The notes beneath the pieces are model-generated. The model ran no database searches, had not been told where the DNA came from, and worked only from the letters and a program-made list of their open reading frames with translations. Positions 1-8,927 of a stretch of DNA of 64,000 bases are shown piece after piece. The translations under genes and the position numbers were made by a program. Position 1 is the first letter of the stretch, and each line of letters starts with the position of its first letter. The stretch comes from Marinoscillum sp040218045 (GTDB lineage Bacteria > Bacteroidota > Bacteroidia > Cytophagales > Cyclobacteriaceae). The DNA lies in contig JAVJQA010000049.1 in NCBI GenBank assembly GCA_040218045.1, positions 124,001 through 188,000 on the forward strand, read 5' to 3'.

Positions 1-286
1 TAGCTTCAACAGTATAGAGGATATCATTGCTCCAGTCAACACTAATGAGATAAGCGGGCATTCCACCAAACATACTGTTAGTCCAAAGGGCTTCTCCACC
101 GGTCAACTCTCTATGTTCATAAATCTCCTGAGCTGCATTATCCCCCTGAAGGACATCATTTTGGTTTAAAGATTTATTTTTAAAGAAAAGCGGGTTATAA
201 AACGCAATAGTGACTACCAAAAAAATTGTAATCGCTATGAAATGAGGAGTTATACTTTTAAATGAAAATGAGACCTTAGAATTCAT
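1..286 (-). CDS. YfhO-like membrane protein, N-terminal part (runs off window)
   Basis: Only the first 95 codons are present; the gene continues beyond base 1. The ATG at 286-284 overlaps the stop codon of the upstream flippase gene in an ATGA arrangement, so the two are translationally coupled. One hydrophobic segment lies at about residues 13-33, followed by an extracytoplasmic stretch ending in WTNSMFGGMPAYLIS. That stretch is typical of the large YfhO-family multi-pass proteins of Bacteroidota, which are linked to glycosylation or surface polysaccharides. The context next to a flippase fits this. The family call rests on this N-terminal signature only, and the exact function is unknown. 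Confidence 0.7.
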   Translation of the reverse strand, partial: MNSKVSFSFKSITPHFIAITIFLVVTIAFYNPLFFKNKSLNQNDVLQGDNAAQEIYEHRELTGGEALWTNSMFGGMPAYLISVDWSNDILYTVEA

Positions 287-1770
287 GATTTTGACTTGAA
301 TACTCTTCTGATTAATTGATTAGTAAGGTTGTTGATATCAACAGATATTTTGAGAAAATACACAAATGCTCCGTAAAGTAATGTAATAATTACAGATTTG
401 ATGATGATCCTGGGCAGAGGCTGTAATGCAAGTGGAAGTTTCAAAACAACAAAATAGACCACTAATGAAAGCATGACAAGGTACAGATGCTGGATGGTGA
501 ATGGTGTAATTTTGTATTTGATATTTAGAAAATAGAACTTAATAGCATTATAAACAATAATGCTTATTAAAAATGCATAGCCGGCACCTTCAATCCCAAG
601 TGACGGAATAAGTAGAAAGGATAATATCGCGGTAACAACTCCATAAGAAAGAGAGAAGAGAGGTGTATATCGATAATACGGAGAGTAGTTGATTAGCTCT
701 GAATTGAACCCAAATACTAAATCAATCATTTTGGATAAACTTATAAGGATGACAACCATTTTTCCAGTCTCAAAGGTTTCACCATTAGGGATAATCATGA
801 ATAGATCGTCCAGGTTGCTAATAACACCCAGAAAGATAAGGCCTGCTATTACGCTAAGAGTTAAAGATGATTTCTTATAAAGCCTGCCAATCTCAGTGTA
901 TCCCTGGTTTTTGAATTCATTGGAAAATATGGGGATGATTATTTGCATCATGGATCGTTTTGGCATTTCAATCACGGTAGCAATATAAAAACATGTGGTA
1001 AAGATTCCATTGGCGCCTAAACCAAGAAATGAAGCAATCATAAGAAAAAAAAATTGATTGGCCAATGTTCCTCCCAACGACACCAGAATCATTGTTCCGC
1101 CAAATCGAATTATCTCTTTTTTGACTTTGCCGCTAAGTTTCTTAAGCCGAAGAAATGGGAGGAAATTATATCTCTTAAAAATGAAAATCAGGTTGATCAG
1201 GAATGCAGTGCCGTAAACGATTACCAGTGATTTGAGCATCCATTCCAGATTGATTATTCTCATACCATACAGGATGATCAGAATCATATTCCCTATTCTC
1301 AAATAAACATTCCTGATAAATTCCGGAAAAACCGTATTGAGTCGTGCTACCGAAAAAGCGTTCAGTTGAAGGAATGTACTGTAAAAAAGAAGAATTAATA
1401 AACTGACAAATATGTATTGATTGTACTCTGGTGATTCGTCAACAAAAATTGATTCAATTAACGGTAAACCAATCCAACACAAAATCATTAGCAAAACATT
1501 GGCCAGTAATATGAGAGTTAATTGAAAGTTGAACAATTCCTCCTTGGAGTCATTTTCATCATTTTTAAAGATATGAAGGTAACTGGCTGGCATTCCTAAA
1601 CTTATTATCGGAGCAAGAAGCATCATATTAGATACTATTAGATTAGCCAGGCCAATTTCTGATTCTGTTAGGAATTTTGGCCTTAGAATCAGTGTTGACA
1701 CATACCCGAGACCAATCCCAGCATACCCAAATACCGAATTCAAAAAACTTTGTCTGATGACTACTCCCAT
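283..1770 (-). CDS. Polysaccharide/oligosaccharide flippase (Wzx-like, MOP superfamily)
   Basis: A 495-residue protein that is hydrophobic throughout, with about 12-14 predicted membrane segments starting near residue 10 and no long soluble domain. Length and pattern match the O-antigen/polysaccharide transporter branch of the MOP superfamily, which moves lipid-linked sugar units across the inner membrane. The start MGVVIRQSF is the first ATG and no earlier one fits. It lies head-to-head with a nucleotide-sugar dehydratase/aminotransferase pair across a 99-bp gap and is coupled by a 4-bp overlap to the YfhO-like gene, which supports a role in surface glycan assembly. The substrate cannot be read from sequence. 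Confidence 0.82.
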   Translation of the reverse strand: MGVVIRQSFLNSVFGYAGIGLGYVSTLILRPKFLTESEIGLANLIVSNMMLLAPIISLGMPASYLHIFKNDENDSKEELFNFQLTLILLANVLLMILCWIGLPLIESIFVDESPEYNQYIFVSLLILLFYSTFLQLNAFSVARLNTVFPEFIRNVYLRIGNMILIILYGMRIINLEWMLKSLVIVYGTAFLINLIFIFKRYNFLPFLRLKKLSGKVKKEIIRFGGTMILVSLGGTLANQFFFLMIASFLGLGANGIFTTCFYIATVIEMPKRSMMQIIIPIFSNEFKNQGYTEIGRLYKKSSLTLSVIAGLIFLGVISNLDDLFMIIPNGETFETGKMVVILISLSKMIDLVFGFNSELINYSPYYRYTPLFSLSYGVVTAILSFLLIPSLGIEGAGYAFLISIIVYNAIKFYFLNIKYKITPFTIQHLYLVMLSLVVYFVVLKLPLALQPLPRIIIKSVIITLLYGAFVYFLKISVDINNLTNQLIRRVFKSKS

Positions 1771-1869
1771 AATAAGCCGTGAAGTTCATCATTTTTAAAT
1801 AAACCTTTCAGCCAGTATTGGAAATACCTTCAATACGATAAATCCAAAACGCCCTAAGGTTAAGTCTCA

Positions 1870-2904
1870 ATGACATTTACTAATTTTGATGATCAAATGA
1901 GCAAGTCACAGGATTATATTCATACTCTTAAGAATCAACGCATATTTATCACAGGAGGAACCGGAACCCTGGGGGTGGCTTTGGTAAACAAGCTATTGAA
2001 ACATGTCCATGCGTCCCAAATTACCATTTATTCAAGGGATGAGCATAAGCAGTTGGATTTAGAAAGAAAGTTTCCTGGTGTTGAATGTTTACTGGGAGAT
2101 GTGCGGGATAGGGATAGGCTGGATGATTGTATTCCTGGTCATGACATTTTGATTCATCTCGCTGCATTGAAGCAACTTCCGCGTGGTGAGTCCAATGCTA
2201 CTGAGTTTACCAAGACAAATATTTTAGGTACTGAAAATGTGCTAAAATCAGCGACGAGCAATGGTGTCAAGCAAGTTTTGTTCGTCTCTTCAGACAAAGC
2301 TGTTTTACCCACTAGTCATTATGGATCCACTAAGCTTTCTGGAGAAAAACTGATGCAACAATATGCCTCAAGGCACACAGAGGCCAACTTTCCGATTGTC
2401 CGCTTGGGAAATATTTGGCAATCCCGAGGTTCTATCTCAGAATTACTCTCACAAAGTGATTTACCTAGGTTTATTTCGATAACCGACACTGAAAATTCAC
2501 GCTTTTCAATAAGTGCTGCCAAGAGTGCCGAAATGCTTTTGGAAGCCCTAAGGCACAGTGCCAACTGCGAAATTTTCATACCTAAGATGTACGCTTTTAG
2601 ACTTGAAGATTTGGTGAAAGCGGCTGATTTAGTTAATCATGAGATTGTGGGCCTGAGACCAGGGGAGCGAAAACATGAATTGCTGGCTAGTGAAAAGGAA
2701 TGCTCGTTGGTTTATGAAAATGAACAGTTTTATGTGCTCGTGCCTGATAATGATAGCATAGCCTCAAGGTTTTTTAATGAAGATCAAGGCTTTAAACGGT
2801 CTACTGACAAATTGAATGTGAATTCGGAAGATGCTCCAAAGTATTCCCTACAAGAGTTAAAGATAATGCTGGGCAAATCAGCATTTGTACGCGATGGAGT
2901 ATAA
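1870..2904 (+). CDS. NAD-dependent sugar 4,6-dehydratase/epimerase (PseB/CapD-like, short-chain fold)
   Basis: A 344-residue extended SDR enzyme. The Rossmann motif TGGTGTLG lies near residues 28-35 and is followed by an RDEHKQ segment typical of the PseB/CapD/FlaA1 group. The catalytic region reads SSDKA then YGSTK (YxxxK). Such enzymes convert UDP-GlcNAc-type sugars into 4-keto-6-deoxy intermediates in the cytoplasm. The next gene, an 11-bp-overlapping DegT/PseC-type aminotransferase, would then aminate the keto sugar, so the pair probably makes an amino-dideoxy sugar. About 25 residues precede the core, and a later Met at residue 10 is a possible alternative start. Whether the product belongs to the pseudaminic acid or bacillosamine branch is open. 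Confidence 0.8.
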   Translation: MTFTNFDDQMSKSQDYIHTLKNQRIFITGGTGTLGVALVNKLLKHVHASQITIYSRDEHKQLDLERKFPGVECLLGDVRDRDRLDDCIPGHDILIHLAALKQLPRGESNATEFTKTNILGTENVLKSATSNGVKQVLFVSSDKAVLPTSHYGSTKLSGEKLMQQYASRHTEANFPIVRLGNIWQSRGSISELLSQSDLPRFISITDTENSRFSISAAKSAEMLLEALRHSANCEIFIPKMYAFRLEDLVKAADLVNHEIVGLRPGERKHELLASEKECSLVYENEQFYVLVPDNDSIASRFFNEDQGFKRSTDKLNVNSEDAPKYSLQELKIMLGKSAFVRDGV

Positions 2905-4009
2905 GGTCTCTTTATCTAAACCCTACATTACTCAGGAGGACATAGCAGTAGTCACCGAAGCATTGAATTCTTCACAATTGAGCTTAGGGCAATGGACACG
3001 AAGGTTTGAAGAGTCTTTTGCCCAGTCAATTGGCACCACATATGCCGTGGCAGTTAGTTCTGGTACTGCGGCTCTTCATCTATCTATGCGGGCATTGCAA
3101 ATTGCTCCAGGAGATGAAGTCATAACTTCTCCATTTTCGTTTATCGCCTCTTCCAATTGTATCTTGTATGAGCAGGGCAAACCAGTTTTTGTTGACATAG
3201 AAGAGGAGACTTTAGGGATAGATCCCTTACAGGTTGAGCCTGTTATTACGGGTCGAACTAAGGCAATATTGCCCGTGCATGTCTTTGGTCAGGCCTGTGA
3301 TATGGATTCAATTATGAATGTAGCTAATAGTCATTCACTAAGTGTGATCGAGGATTGCTGTGAAGCCATTCAGACTCAATTCAAAGGAAAAAACGTTGGC
3401 ACTTTTGGTCATATGTCAACTTTTGGATTTTATCCAAATAAACAAATGACGACTGGTGAAGGAGGCATGCTATTGACAAATGATGAGCAGGTATACCGCA
3501 TGGTTAAAAGCCTTGGTAACCAAGGTAGGGGAACAAATCTCGAATGGCTTGTTCATGATCAATTGGGCTATAACTACCGCATAAGTGAACTCACCGCTGC
3601 ACTCGGTTACTCCCAAACTCAAAAGTTACCAGAGATACTTGAGAAGAGAAGAGAACTTGCTGCATTTTATATTGAAGAGTTGGCAGGAATCGACGCAATT
3701 AAATTACCAAAATCAAATAGTGACACTGAATATTCATGGTTTGTTTTCCACATTCGAGTAGACCAGAAGATACGGGATTCGCTTTTGGTTAAACTCAACG
3801 AGAAAGGGATACAATGCAAAGCTTATTTTTACCCTTGTATTCATCTTCAGCCCTATTACAGGGAAAGGTTTGGTTATCAGAAAGGGATGTTCCCCATCGC
3901 AGAGCGCGTAAGTAGGGAAGTTATCGTTTTGCCATTCTTCACTACCATGACTCAGGAAGATGTCTATACCGTAAAGGATGCATTGGTTCAGTCACTGTCA
4001 GAGTTGTAA
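2894..4009 (+). CDS. PLP-dependent sugar aminotransferase (DegT/DnrJ/EryC1/StrS family)
   Basis: A 371-residue fold-type I aminotransferase. Its early motifs are SSGTAALHLSMRAL and GDEVITSPFSFIAS, then HVFGQ and EDCCEA. The PLP-binding lysine is K183 in FYPNKQMTTGEGG. These enzymes aminate 4-keto (or 3-keto) nucleotide sugars in glycan biosynthesis. The start is taken as the ATG at 2894; a TTG nine bases earlier is in frame but less likely. It overlaps the dehydratase gene by 11 bp, so the two are cotranscribed and likely consecutive in one pathway. PseC-like and PglE/perosamine-synthase-like assignments are both possible. Confidence 0.85.
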   Translation: MEYKVSLSKPYITQEDIAVVTEALNSSQLSLGQWTRRFEESFAQSIGTTYAVAVSSGTAALHLSMRALQIAPGDEVITSPFSFIASSNCILYEQGKPVFVDIEEETLGIDPLQVEPVITGRTKAILPVHVFGQACDMDSIMNVANSHSLSVIEDCCEAIQTQFKGKNVGTFGHMSTFGFYPNKQMTTGEGGMLLTNDEQVYRMVKSLGNQGRGTNLEWLVHDQLGYNYRISELTAALGYSQTQKLPEILEKRRELAAFYIEELAGIDAIKLPKSNSDTEYSWFVFHIRVDQKIRDSLLVKLNEKGIQCKAYFYPCIHLQPYYRERFGYQKGMFPIAERVSREVIVLPFFTTMTQEDVYTVKDALVQSLSEL

Positions 4010-4027
4010 TAGGTTACTAATCCTAAT

Positions 4028-4111
4028 TTGTCAAGCCCAAGGGTAATAGAACGAAGATTAAAAAACCAAGTAACGTTATGCTGATTTCATTTCAGTATCT
4101 GAACTTGACAA
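4028..4111. repeat. Dispersed hairpin repeat, family 2, copy 1
   Basis: This sequence fills the space between two convergent genes. It starts with TTGTCAAG (4028) and ends with its exact complement CTTGACAA (4104-4111). Between these lie AAGGGTAATAGAACGAAG and GTAACGTTATGCTG followed by CAGTATCT. A second copy with the same order of blocks lies at 18934-19056. It resembles the common GTCATGCTGAA-type palindromic intergenic repeats of Bacteroidota. It may act as a bidirectional terminator or mRNA-end hairpin for the convergent genes. Confidence 0.65.
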
Positions 4112-4115
4112 AGGA

Positions 4116-4868
4116 CTAACTAAAAAACCACAATTTCACGGCCATAGCAAAAACCGTAACAAGAAGAAACAGCCGAATCCATTTGTCATCTTTGCCAACC
4201 GACCACCTGCTGGCAATCCAGCCGCCTGCGGAGTTTCCGGCAGCCAGGGTCAAGCCATAGTCCCATCTGATCTGATCTTCCCACCAAAAAATACCCAATG
4301 CAATGATTGTGTAACAAACGATCACAAAAGACTTGATACTGTTGGTTTTGGCCATGTTGAGCCCGTGAATTCCTGTAAGCGTGGCAATGATCAGGAACCC
4401 GACTCCAGCCTGGATAAAACCACCGTACAACCCTACAAAAAAGAATAAGGTAATACTCAGGAATTTGGTTTTCGGAGTGAAGAGCTCATCAACTCCTTTT
4501 TTCTGTAAATAGGGTTTTAAAACTGTCAGCACCATAACAATGAGCATGACTACTGCCAGAATCTTATTGAAAAGGTCTCCCCGGATATCCATAGCAAAGT
4601 AAGCTCCGATGACACAGCCAATTACTGCTGTGATACTCACGTAGATAGCATAGGGAAACACTGATACGCCTTTGCTCTGAAAGCCACCAACGGCTACCAG
4701 ACTTTGTAAAAACACCCCGATCCTGTTGGTAGCATTGGCTTCACTAGACGGTAATCCCATAAATATAAATAGGGGCAAGGTGATGAGTGAACCCCCACCT
4801 GCTAATGTATTGATTACGCCGGTTATCAGACCAACGATTAATAGTATTAGCCCTTCAGTTAAAGTCAT
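4116..4868 (-). CDS. Sulfite exporter TauE/SafE family permease
   Basis: A 250-residue inner-membrane protein with about eight hydrophobic segments. The N-terminal signature is GVINTLAGGGSLITLP and the second half-repeat contains GGFIQAGVGFLIIATL, the duplicated pattern of the TauE/SafE (DUF81) family. Members export or import small anions such as sulfite, sulfoacetate or thiosulfate; the substrate here is unknown. The ATG at 4868 overlaps the end of folK by 4 bp, so the two genes form an operon on the minus strand. This pairing looks like convenience, not shared function. Confidence 0.85.
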   Translation of the reverse strand: MTLTEGLILLIVGLITGVINTLAGGGSLITLPLFIFMGLPSSEANATNRIGVFLQSLVAVGGFQSKGVSVFPYAIYVSITAVIGCVIGAYFAMDIRGDLFNKILAVVMLIVMVLTVLKPYLQKKGVDELFTPKTKFLSITLFFFVGLYGGFIQAGVGFLIIATLTGIHGLNMAKTNSIKSFVIVCYTIIALGIFWWEDQIRWDYGLTLAAGNSAGGWIASRWSVGKDDKWIRLFLLVTVFAMAVKLWFFS

Positions 4869-5362
4869 AAAATCAGATCAGTTTCACTTTTTCTACATTC
4901 AAGTTCATCCGGGCAGATCCCCAGGAGTTCTTCATTTGTCTGATTTAGGATAGGATGAGATTCATTGGGTGCTATTTCGGTTAGAGGCATTAGGGTAAAC
5001 CTCCTGATTGGGATCCCAGGGTGGGGAAGAGTAAGGGCAACGTCGTCCATCATTACATTATCATAATATAGGACATCAATGTCGATGATTCGCTCACCCC
5101 ATTTTTTGTGCCTTTTTCTACCCATTTGAATTTCAGTATCCAAACAGCATTGAAGTAATTGTTGCGGATTATGAATGGTGTCGATACGTAACACCATATT
5201 CAAAAACCATGGTTGATTGACTTCACCCCAAGGGGCGGATTCATAAATCGAGGAGTAATCTGTAATAAACATTTCATGGGCTTCCAGGATCTGTGCGGCT
5301 TGTTTCAGGTTTTGTAATCGGTCACCCAGGTTAGTCCCTAACAAAAGAAAAATCCCTTTCAT
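4865..5362 (-). CDS. folK: 2-amino-4-hydroxy-6-hydroxymethyldihydropteridine pyrophosphokinase
   Basis: A 165-residue cytoplasmic HPPK of normal length. It opens with LLGTNLGDR, then has YESAPWG and the conserved block HKKWGERIIDIDVLYYD followed by LPHPGI and RRFTLMPL. These are the substrate- and Mg-ATP-binding motifs of FolK, which pyrophosphorylates 6-hydroxymethyl-dihydropterin in folate synthesis. No other folate gene is adjacent. The gene is followed by the TauE-like permease with a 4-bp overlap, and upstream is a 374-bp gap holding a mobile repeat element. Confidence 0.93.
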   Translation of the reverse strand: MKGIFLLLGTNLGDRLQNLKQAAQILEAHEMFITDYSSIYESAPWGEVNQPWFLNMVLRIDTIHNPQQLLQCCLDTEIQMGRKRHKKWGERIIDIDVLYYDNVMMDDVALTLPHPGIPIRRFTLMPLTEIAPNESHPILNQTNEELLGICPDELECRKSETDLIL

Positions 5363-5503
5363 GCTTTTTAGTTGATTCGTAGTTCAGTTTTTTGAGTTAC
5401 TCCACTCATCCTAATTATAGACACCGATTCTCAAATAATAGCTATTTCATCAAAAGAACATAAACAAATTGATCGATGAGCCGTGTTAATCTGGCTGGAT
5501 AAT

Positions 5504-5511
5504 TAGATTTG
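5504..5511 (+). promoter_or_regulatory. Possible Bacteroidota -7 box upstream of sppA
   Basis: The octamer TAGATTTG fits the Bacteroidota -7 consensus TAnnTTTG. It lies immediately before the repeat element at 5521-5704 and overlaps the 14-bp direct repeat at 5507-5520. If real, it would be the original sppA promoter, and the sppA leader would now run through the inserted element. No convincing -33 box is seen. Confidence 0.3.
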
Positions 5512-5520
5512 TAAATTAGT

Positions 5521-5704
5521 GACATCCGACTAAATTTTACAACTCATAAAAAAGCACGTTTAAACCAAATGAGAAAAGGTTTTTCACCGAACATCAAAAC
5601 TACCCCTACCCTAAAGGGTGACTACCAAACAGTCCCTTTAGGGAATTTAAAGGGTGATTTTTCAAGCGATTGTACTTTTGAAAAATCTTTTCTCGGACGA
5701 CAGT
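5521..5704. mobile_element. MITE-like dispersed element, family 1, copy A
   Basis: A 184-bp non-coding element flanked on both sides by the identical 14-mer ATTTGTAAATTAGT (5507-5520 and 5705-5718). Its left end GACATCCGAC and right end TCGGACGAC form imperfect inverted ends around TCCGA/TCGGA. Internal inverted pairs occur: GAGAAAAGGTTTTTC near 5572 against AAAAATCTTTTCTC near 5684, and CCCTAAAGGG-type blocks in the middle. The same block order occurs at 13903-14132. It carries no gene and would need a transposase supplied in trans. It sits just 18 bp before the sppA start codon. Confidence 0.65.
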
Positions 5705-5736
5705 ATTTGTAAATTAGTATTATTTAAAAAAATCAC

Positions 5737-7479
5737 ATGGCATTTCTTCGCAATCTGTTAGCCACCCTGGTGGGGTTATTTATTTTTTCTTTCGTAAGTA
5801 TATTTATACTGATCGGCATTATAGGAGTGGCGTCTAGCTCTGATGCTGTACCAGAGGTTAAAAACAACTCCGTACTACACCTCAATCTGTCAGGTTTTAT
5901 TGTTGAGAAAGCAATTGATGATCCATTTCAGGAATTTCTCGGTGGTGGGCCTGCGCCGATCAGTTTACTTGATCTTTTAGAATCAATTCGTGTTGCCAAA
6001 ACTGATGATCGGATTCGCGGAATCTATCTCGAACCAAAATTCCTCTCTGCAGGGTATTCTTCGCTACAGGAATTGAGAGATGCCTTAATTGATTTTAAAA
6101 CGTCGGGAAAGTTTGTGCATGCCTATGGTGAGTATATAAGTGAGGGGGATTACTATCTGGTTTCTGTGGCGGACTCTATTTATTTAAATCCGGAAGGATC
6201 CCTGGAGTTTAATGGTCTTACTGCCGGTGTTACCTTCTTCAAGGGATTGTTTGATAAGCTGGACATTGAACCTCAAATCTTCCGAGTGGGCGAATTCAAA
6301 AGCTTCATTGAACCGTTCGTTCGCAAATCAATGAGTGAGGAAAATAAGCTTCAACTAACCGAATTGATTACTTCAGTGCATGATACTTATTTAGCAAATG
6401 TATCAGCCACCCGAAACATTCCAATAGGTGAGCTGCGAGAGATCTCTGACCAAATGAAGGTCAGGTTCCCGGAAAATGCTGTGGAGTTAGGACTGATCAC
6501 AAAGGTGGCTTACGAAGATGAAATGCATAGTTTGCTAAGGAGCGAGCTTGGAATAAGCGAGAGTGCTGATATCAACAAAATTGGATTTAAAAAATACATG
6601 AAAGCGGCGCCTTCTTCTGGTTACTCAAGCAATAAAGTGGCAGTAATTGTAGCCAATGGTGATATTGTAATGGGCGAAGGAGAGGATGTAATCGGTGGAG
6701 AGCAGTTTGCGACAGAGATTAGAAAAGCCCGAGAAAACAACTCCATTAAAGCGATTGTGCTAAGAGTGAACTCTCCTGGAGGAAGTCTTACAGCTTCTGA
6801 TATGATATGGAGAGAGATCATGCTTACAAAGGGAGTGAAGCCCATTATTGCCTCCATGTCTGATGTTGCTGCATCAGGCGGTTACTTCATTGCTATGCCG
6901 TGTGACACCATTGTAGCACAACCTAACACCATCACGGGCTCAATTGGGATATTTGGGATACTATTCAACCTGGGTGAGTTCATGGAAAACAAGCTGGGCA
7001 TTACCAATGAGAATGTTAGCACAGGTGAGTTTTCTGATATTATGACCGTGACCAGGTCGCTAAGTGAGTATGAGCGGTCCATCATCCAAAGTCAGGTAGA
7101 AGATGGGTATGAGACTTTTACGACCAAGGCTGCTGCCGGAAGAGACATGTCAGTGGAAGAACTAAAGAAATACGCGGGTGGTCGTGTATGGAGTGGCACC
7201 CAGGCGTATGAGCGCAACTTGGTTGATGTATTGGGATCTTTCGAAACTGCCGTGGAAATCGCAGCAGAAATGGCGGAAATAGAAGGGGACTATGCGTTAA
7301 GATTTTACCCAGAGCAAAAACCACTAATAGAACAGATCATCAATGATTTGAGTGAGGCCAAAGAGTCTTATTTTGCACCTAATGATCAAATCTTTACTCC
7401 ATATGTGGAACAATTGAAAAAATTGGAGCGAATCCAGGGTATTCAAGCAAGGTTGCCCGGAGATTTGATCATTAAATGA
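5737..7479 (+). CDS. sppA: Signal peptide peptidase SppA, 67K type
   Basis: A 580-residue membrane-anchored serine protease with an N-terminal membrane segment at about residues 6-32. It has the two tandem S49 domains of the 67K form. The catalytic dyad is visible: K188 in FRVGEFKSF of the N-terminal domain and S380 in DVAASGGYFIAM of the C-terminal domain, followed by TGSIGIFG. SppA degrades released signal peptides in the inner membrane. The gene stands alone. Its leader contains the MITE-like element, ending 32 bp before the ATG, so expression may have been altered by that insertion. Confidence 0.93.
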   Translation: MAFLRNLLATLVGLFIFSFVSIFILIGIIGVASSSDAVPEVKNNSVLHLNLSGFIVEKAIDDPFQEFLGGGPAPISLLDLLESIRVAKTDDRIRGIYLEPKFLSAGYSSLQELRDALIDFKTSGKFVHAYGEYISEGDYYLVSVADSIYLNPEGSLEFNGLTAGVTFFKGLFDKLDIEPQIFRVGEFKSFIEPFVRKSMSEENKLQLTELITSVHDTYLANVSATRNIPIGELREISDQMKVRFPENAVELGLITKVAYEDEMHSLLRSELGISESADINKIGFKKYMKAAPSSGYSSNKVAVIVANGDIVMGEGEDVIGGEQFATEIRKARENNSIKAIVLRVNSPGGSLTASDMIWREIMLTKGVKPIIASMSDVAASGGYFIAMPCDTIVAQPNTITGSIGIFGILFNLGEFMENKLGITNENVSTGEFSDIMTVTRSLSEYERSIIQSQVEDGYETFTTKAAAGRDMSVEELKKYAGGRVWSGTQAYERNLVDVLGSFETAVEIAAEMAEIEGDYALRFYPEQKPLIEQIINDLSEAKESYFAPNDQIFTPYVEQLKKLERIQGIQARLPGDLIIK

Positions 7480-7589
7480 TAGGATTTTTTTCAGGTTCAA
7501 ATGGTTCCCATGAAGGGCTAAATTGTGTTTTAACTTTTGATTGAAAGCTAAAAGCCTTATTTTCATCAATGCGAAAACTCCAAATAGTG

Positions 7590-8849
7590 ATGAAAAAAAC
7601 ATCCCAGGCCCTTATTGTCCTACTCATAGCCATTGGATGCCAGCAATCTTCAGAACAAGGAGATGCTGAACAAACGATTGTAAACGATGTAGCTAAAAGC
7701 CGGATTGATTCTGTGCTTCAGTCATTTGTAGCTGATAGCATTGTAGCAGGAGCATCCGCATTGATCTTTGAAAAAGGAAAAGAAGTGTACTTCAATGCTT
7801 ATGGACACGCTGATCGGGAAGCGGGGGTGCCCATGTCCAGAAGTACGATTGCCACCATCTATTCCATGACCAAACCAATTACTGGCACTACCTTGATGTC
7901 TCTTTACGAAAAGGGCTTGTTTCGTCTCGATGACTCACTATCCAAATATGCTCCTGAGTTTACGGAAATGAATGTGGTGTCGGGTCTGGATGATTCAGGA
8001 GAAATGATTCTCGAGCCAGTAAACCGACCTATCACCATCGCAGATATTACACGTCATACTGCTGGTTTTTCCCGTCGGTCTGACTTTGGTTTAGATCAGG
8101 TGGTAAGTGAAGCAGATTTGCTCAATGTGGAAAATTCGCTTTCAGATATGGCATCAAAGCTTAGCGAAATTCCTTTGGGTTATCATCCCGGGCAGCGCTG
8201 GGAGTATGGTATATCAGTAGATGTGCAAGCATACCTTGTTGAAATATTAGCTGAAAAACCCTTTGATCAATACATGCGGGAAACTGTTTTGGAACCTTTG
8301 AACATGACCGAAACAGGATATTATGTACCCAAAAATAAGAGAGATCGTGTTGCCGCAATTTATCGCAAAACAGATAGCAGTTTGATTCGCGTCCCTGATG
8401 AACAGGTCCATGCCATCAACTATCAGGATTGGCCCATGAAGCCGGGAGGCTGGGGACTGAAAGCAACGATTGACGATTACATGAAATTCGCGCAAATGCT
8501 CTTGAATAAAGGAACGTATAATGGAGCAACGGTGCTTAAACCTGAAACAATTGAATTAATGGCTACCAATCACCTGCCGGAAGTTGAAGACAGCTTGTGG
8601 TTACCCAGTAAAGGTCAGGTGGGTTTTGGGATCGATTTTGCCGTGCGAGTAGCGCCTCCTAAATCCACTAGTGAGAATATGGGTGAAGTGGGGGAGTTTT
8701 TCTGGGATGGTGCTGCTAGTACTTTGTTTTGGGTGGATCCAAAAAATGAGCTGACTGCAGTGCTTTTCGTACAGACATTTCCATTTCAGGGAGAAGTCCA
8801 TAAGCAGTTTAGAGATGCTGTTTACGGGACATTCGAACCGTCGAAGTAA
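7590..8849 (+). CDS. Secreted serine hydrolase, beta-lactamase class C/EstB-like lipoprotein
   Basis: A 419-residue protein starting MKKTSQALIVLLIAIGC, a lipoprotein signal with its lipobox Cys at residue 17. An ATG seven codons upstream (7569) is in frame but would spoil the signal peptide. The nucleophile motif SxxK is SMTK (S92, K95), followed by RHTAGF and the block WEYGISVDVQ, in which the Tyr may be the second catalytic residue. Near the C-terminus is FFWDGAASTLFWVDP. Family members act as esterases, peptidases or PBP-like hydrolases in the periplasm or at the outer membrane; the substrate is unknown. It follows sppA by about 110 bp on the same strand. Confidence 0.85.
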   Translation: MKKTSQALIVLLIAIGCQQSSEQGDAEQTIVNDVAKSRIDSVLQSFVADSIVAGASALIFEKGKEVYFNAYGHADREAGVPMSRSTIATIYSMTKPITGTTLMSLYEKGLFRLDDSLSKYAPEFTEMNVVSGLDDSGEMILEPVNRPITIADITRHTAGFSRRSDFGLDQVVSEADLLNVENSLSDMASKLSEIPLGYHPGQRWEYGISVDVQAYLVEILAEKPFDQYMRETVLEPLNMTETGYYVPKNKRDRVAAIYRKTDSSLIRVPDEQVHAINYQDWPMKPGGWGLKATIDDYMKFAQMLLNKGTYNGATVLKPETIELMATNHLPEVEDSLWLPSKGQVGFGIDFAVRVAPPKSTSENMGEVGEFFWDGAASTLFWVDPKNELTAVLFVQTFPFQGEVHKQFRDAVYGTFEPSK

Positions 8850-8927
8850 CCTCTCAAATACCATGAACGATCAAGCCAACATTCATTTTACAATTCTCTA
8901 AGGATACGATACCAGATTGCTCTTAAG

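Noticed and set aside
7118..7602. Minus-strand frames within sppA and its 3' flank
   Set aside because: They are antisense shadows of sppA without protein-like composition or start signals.
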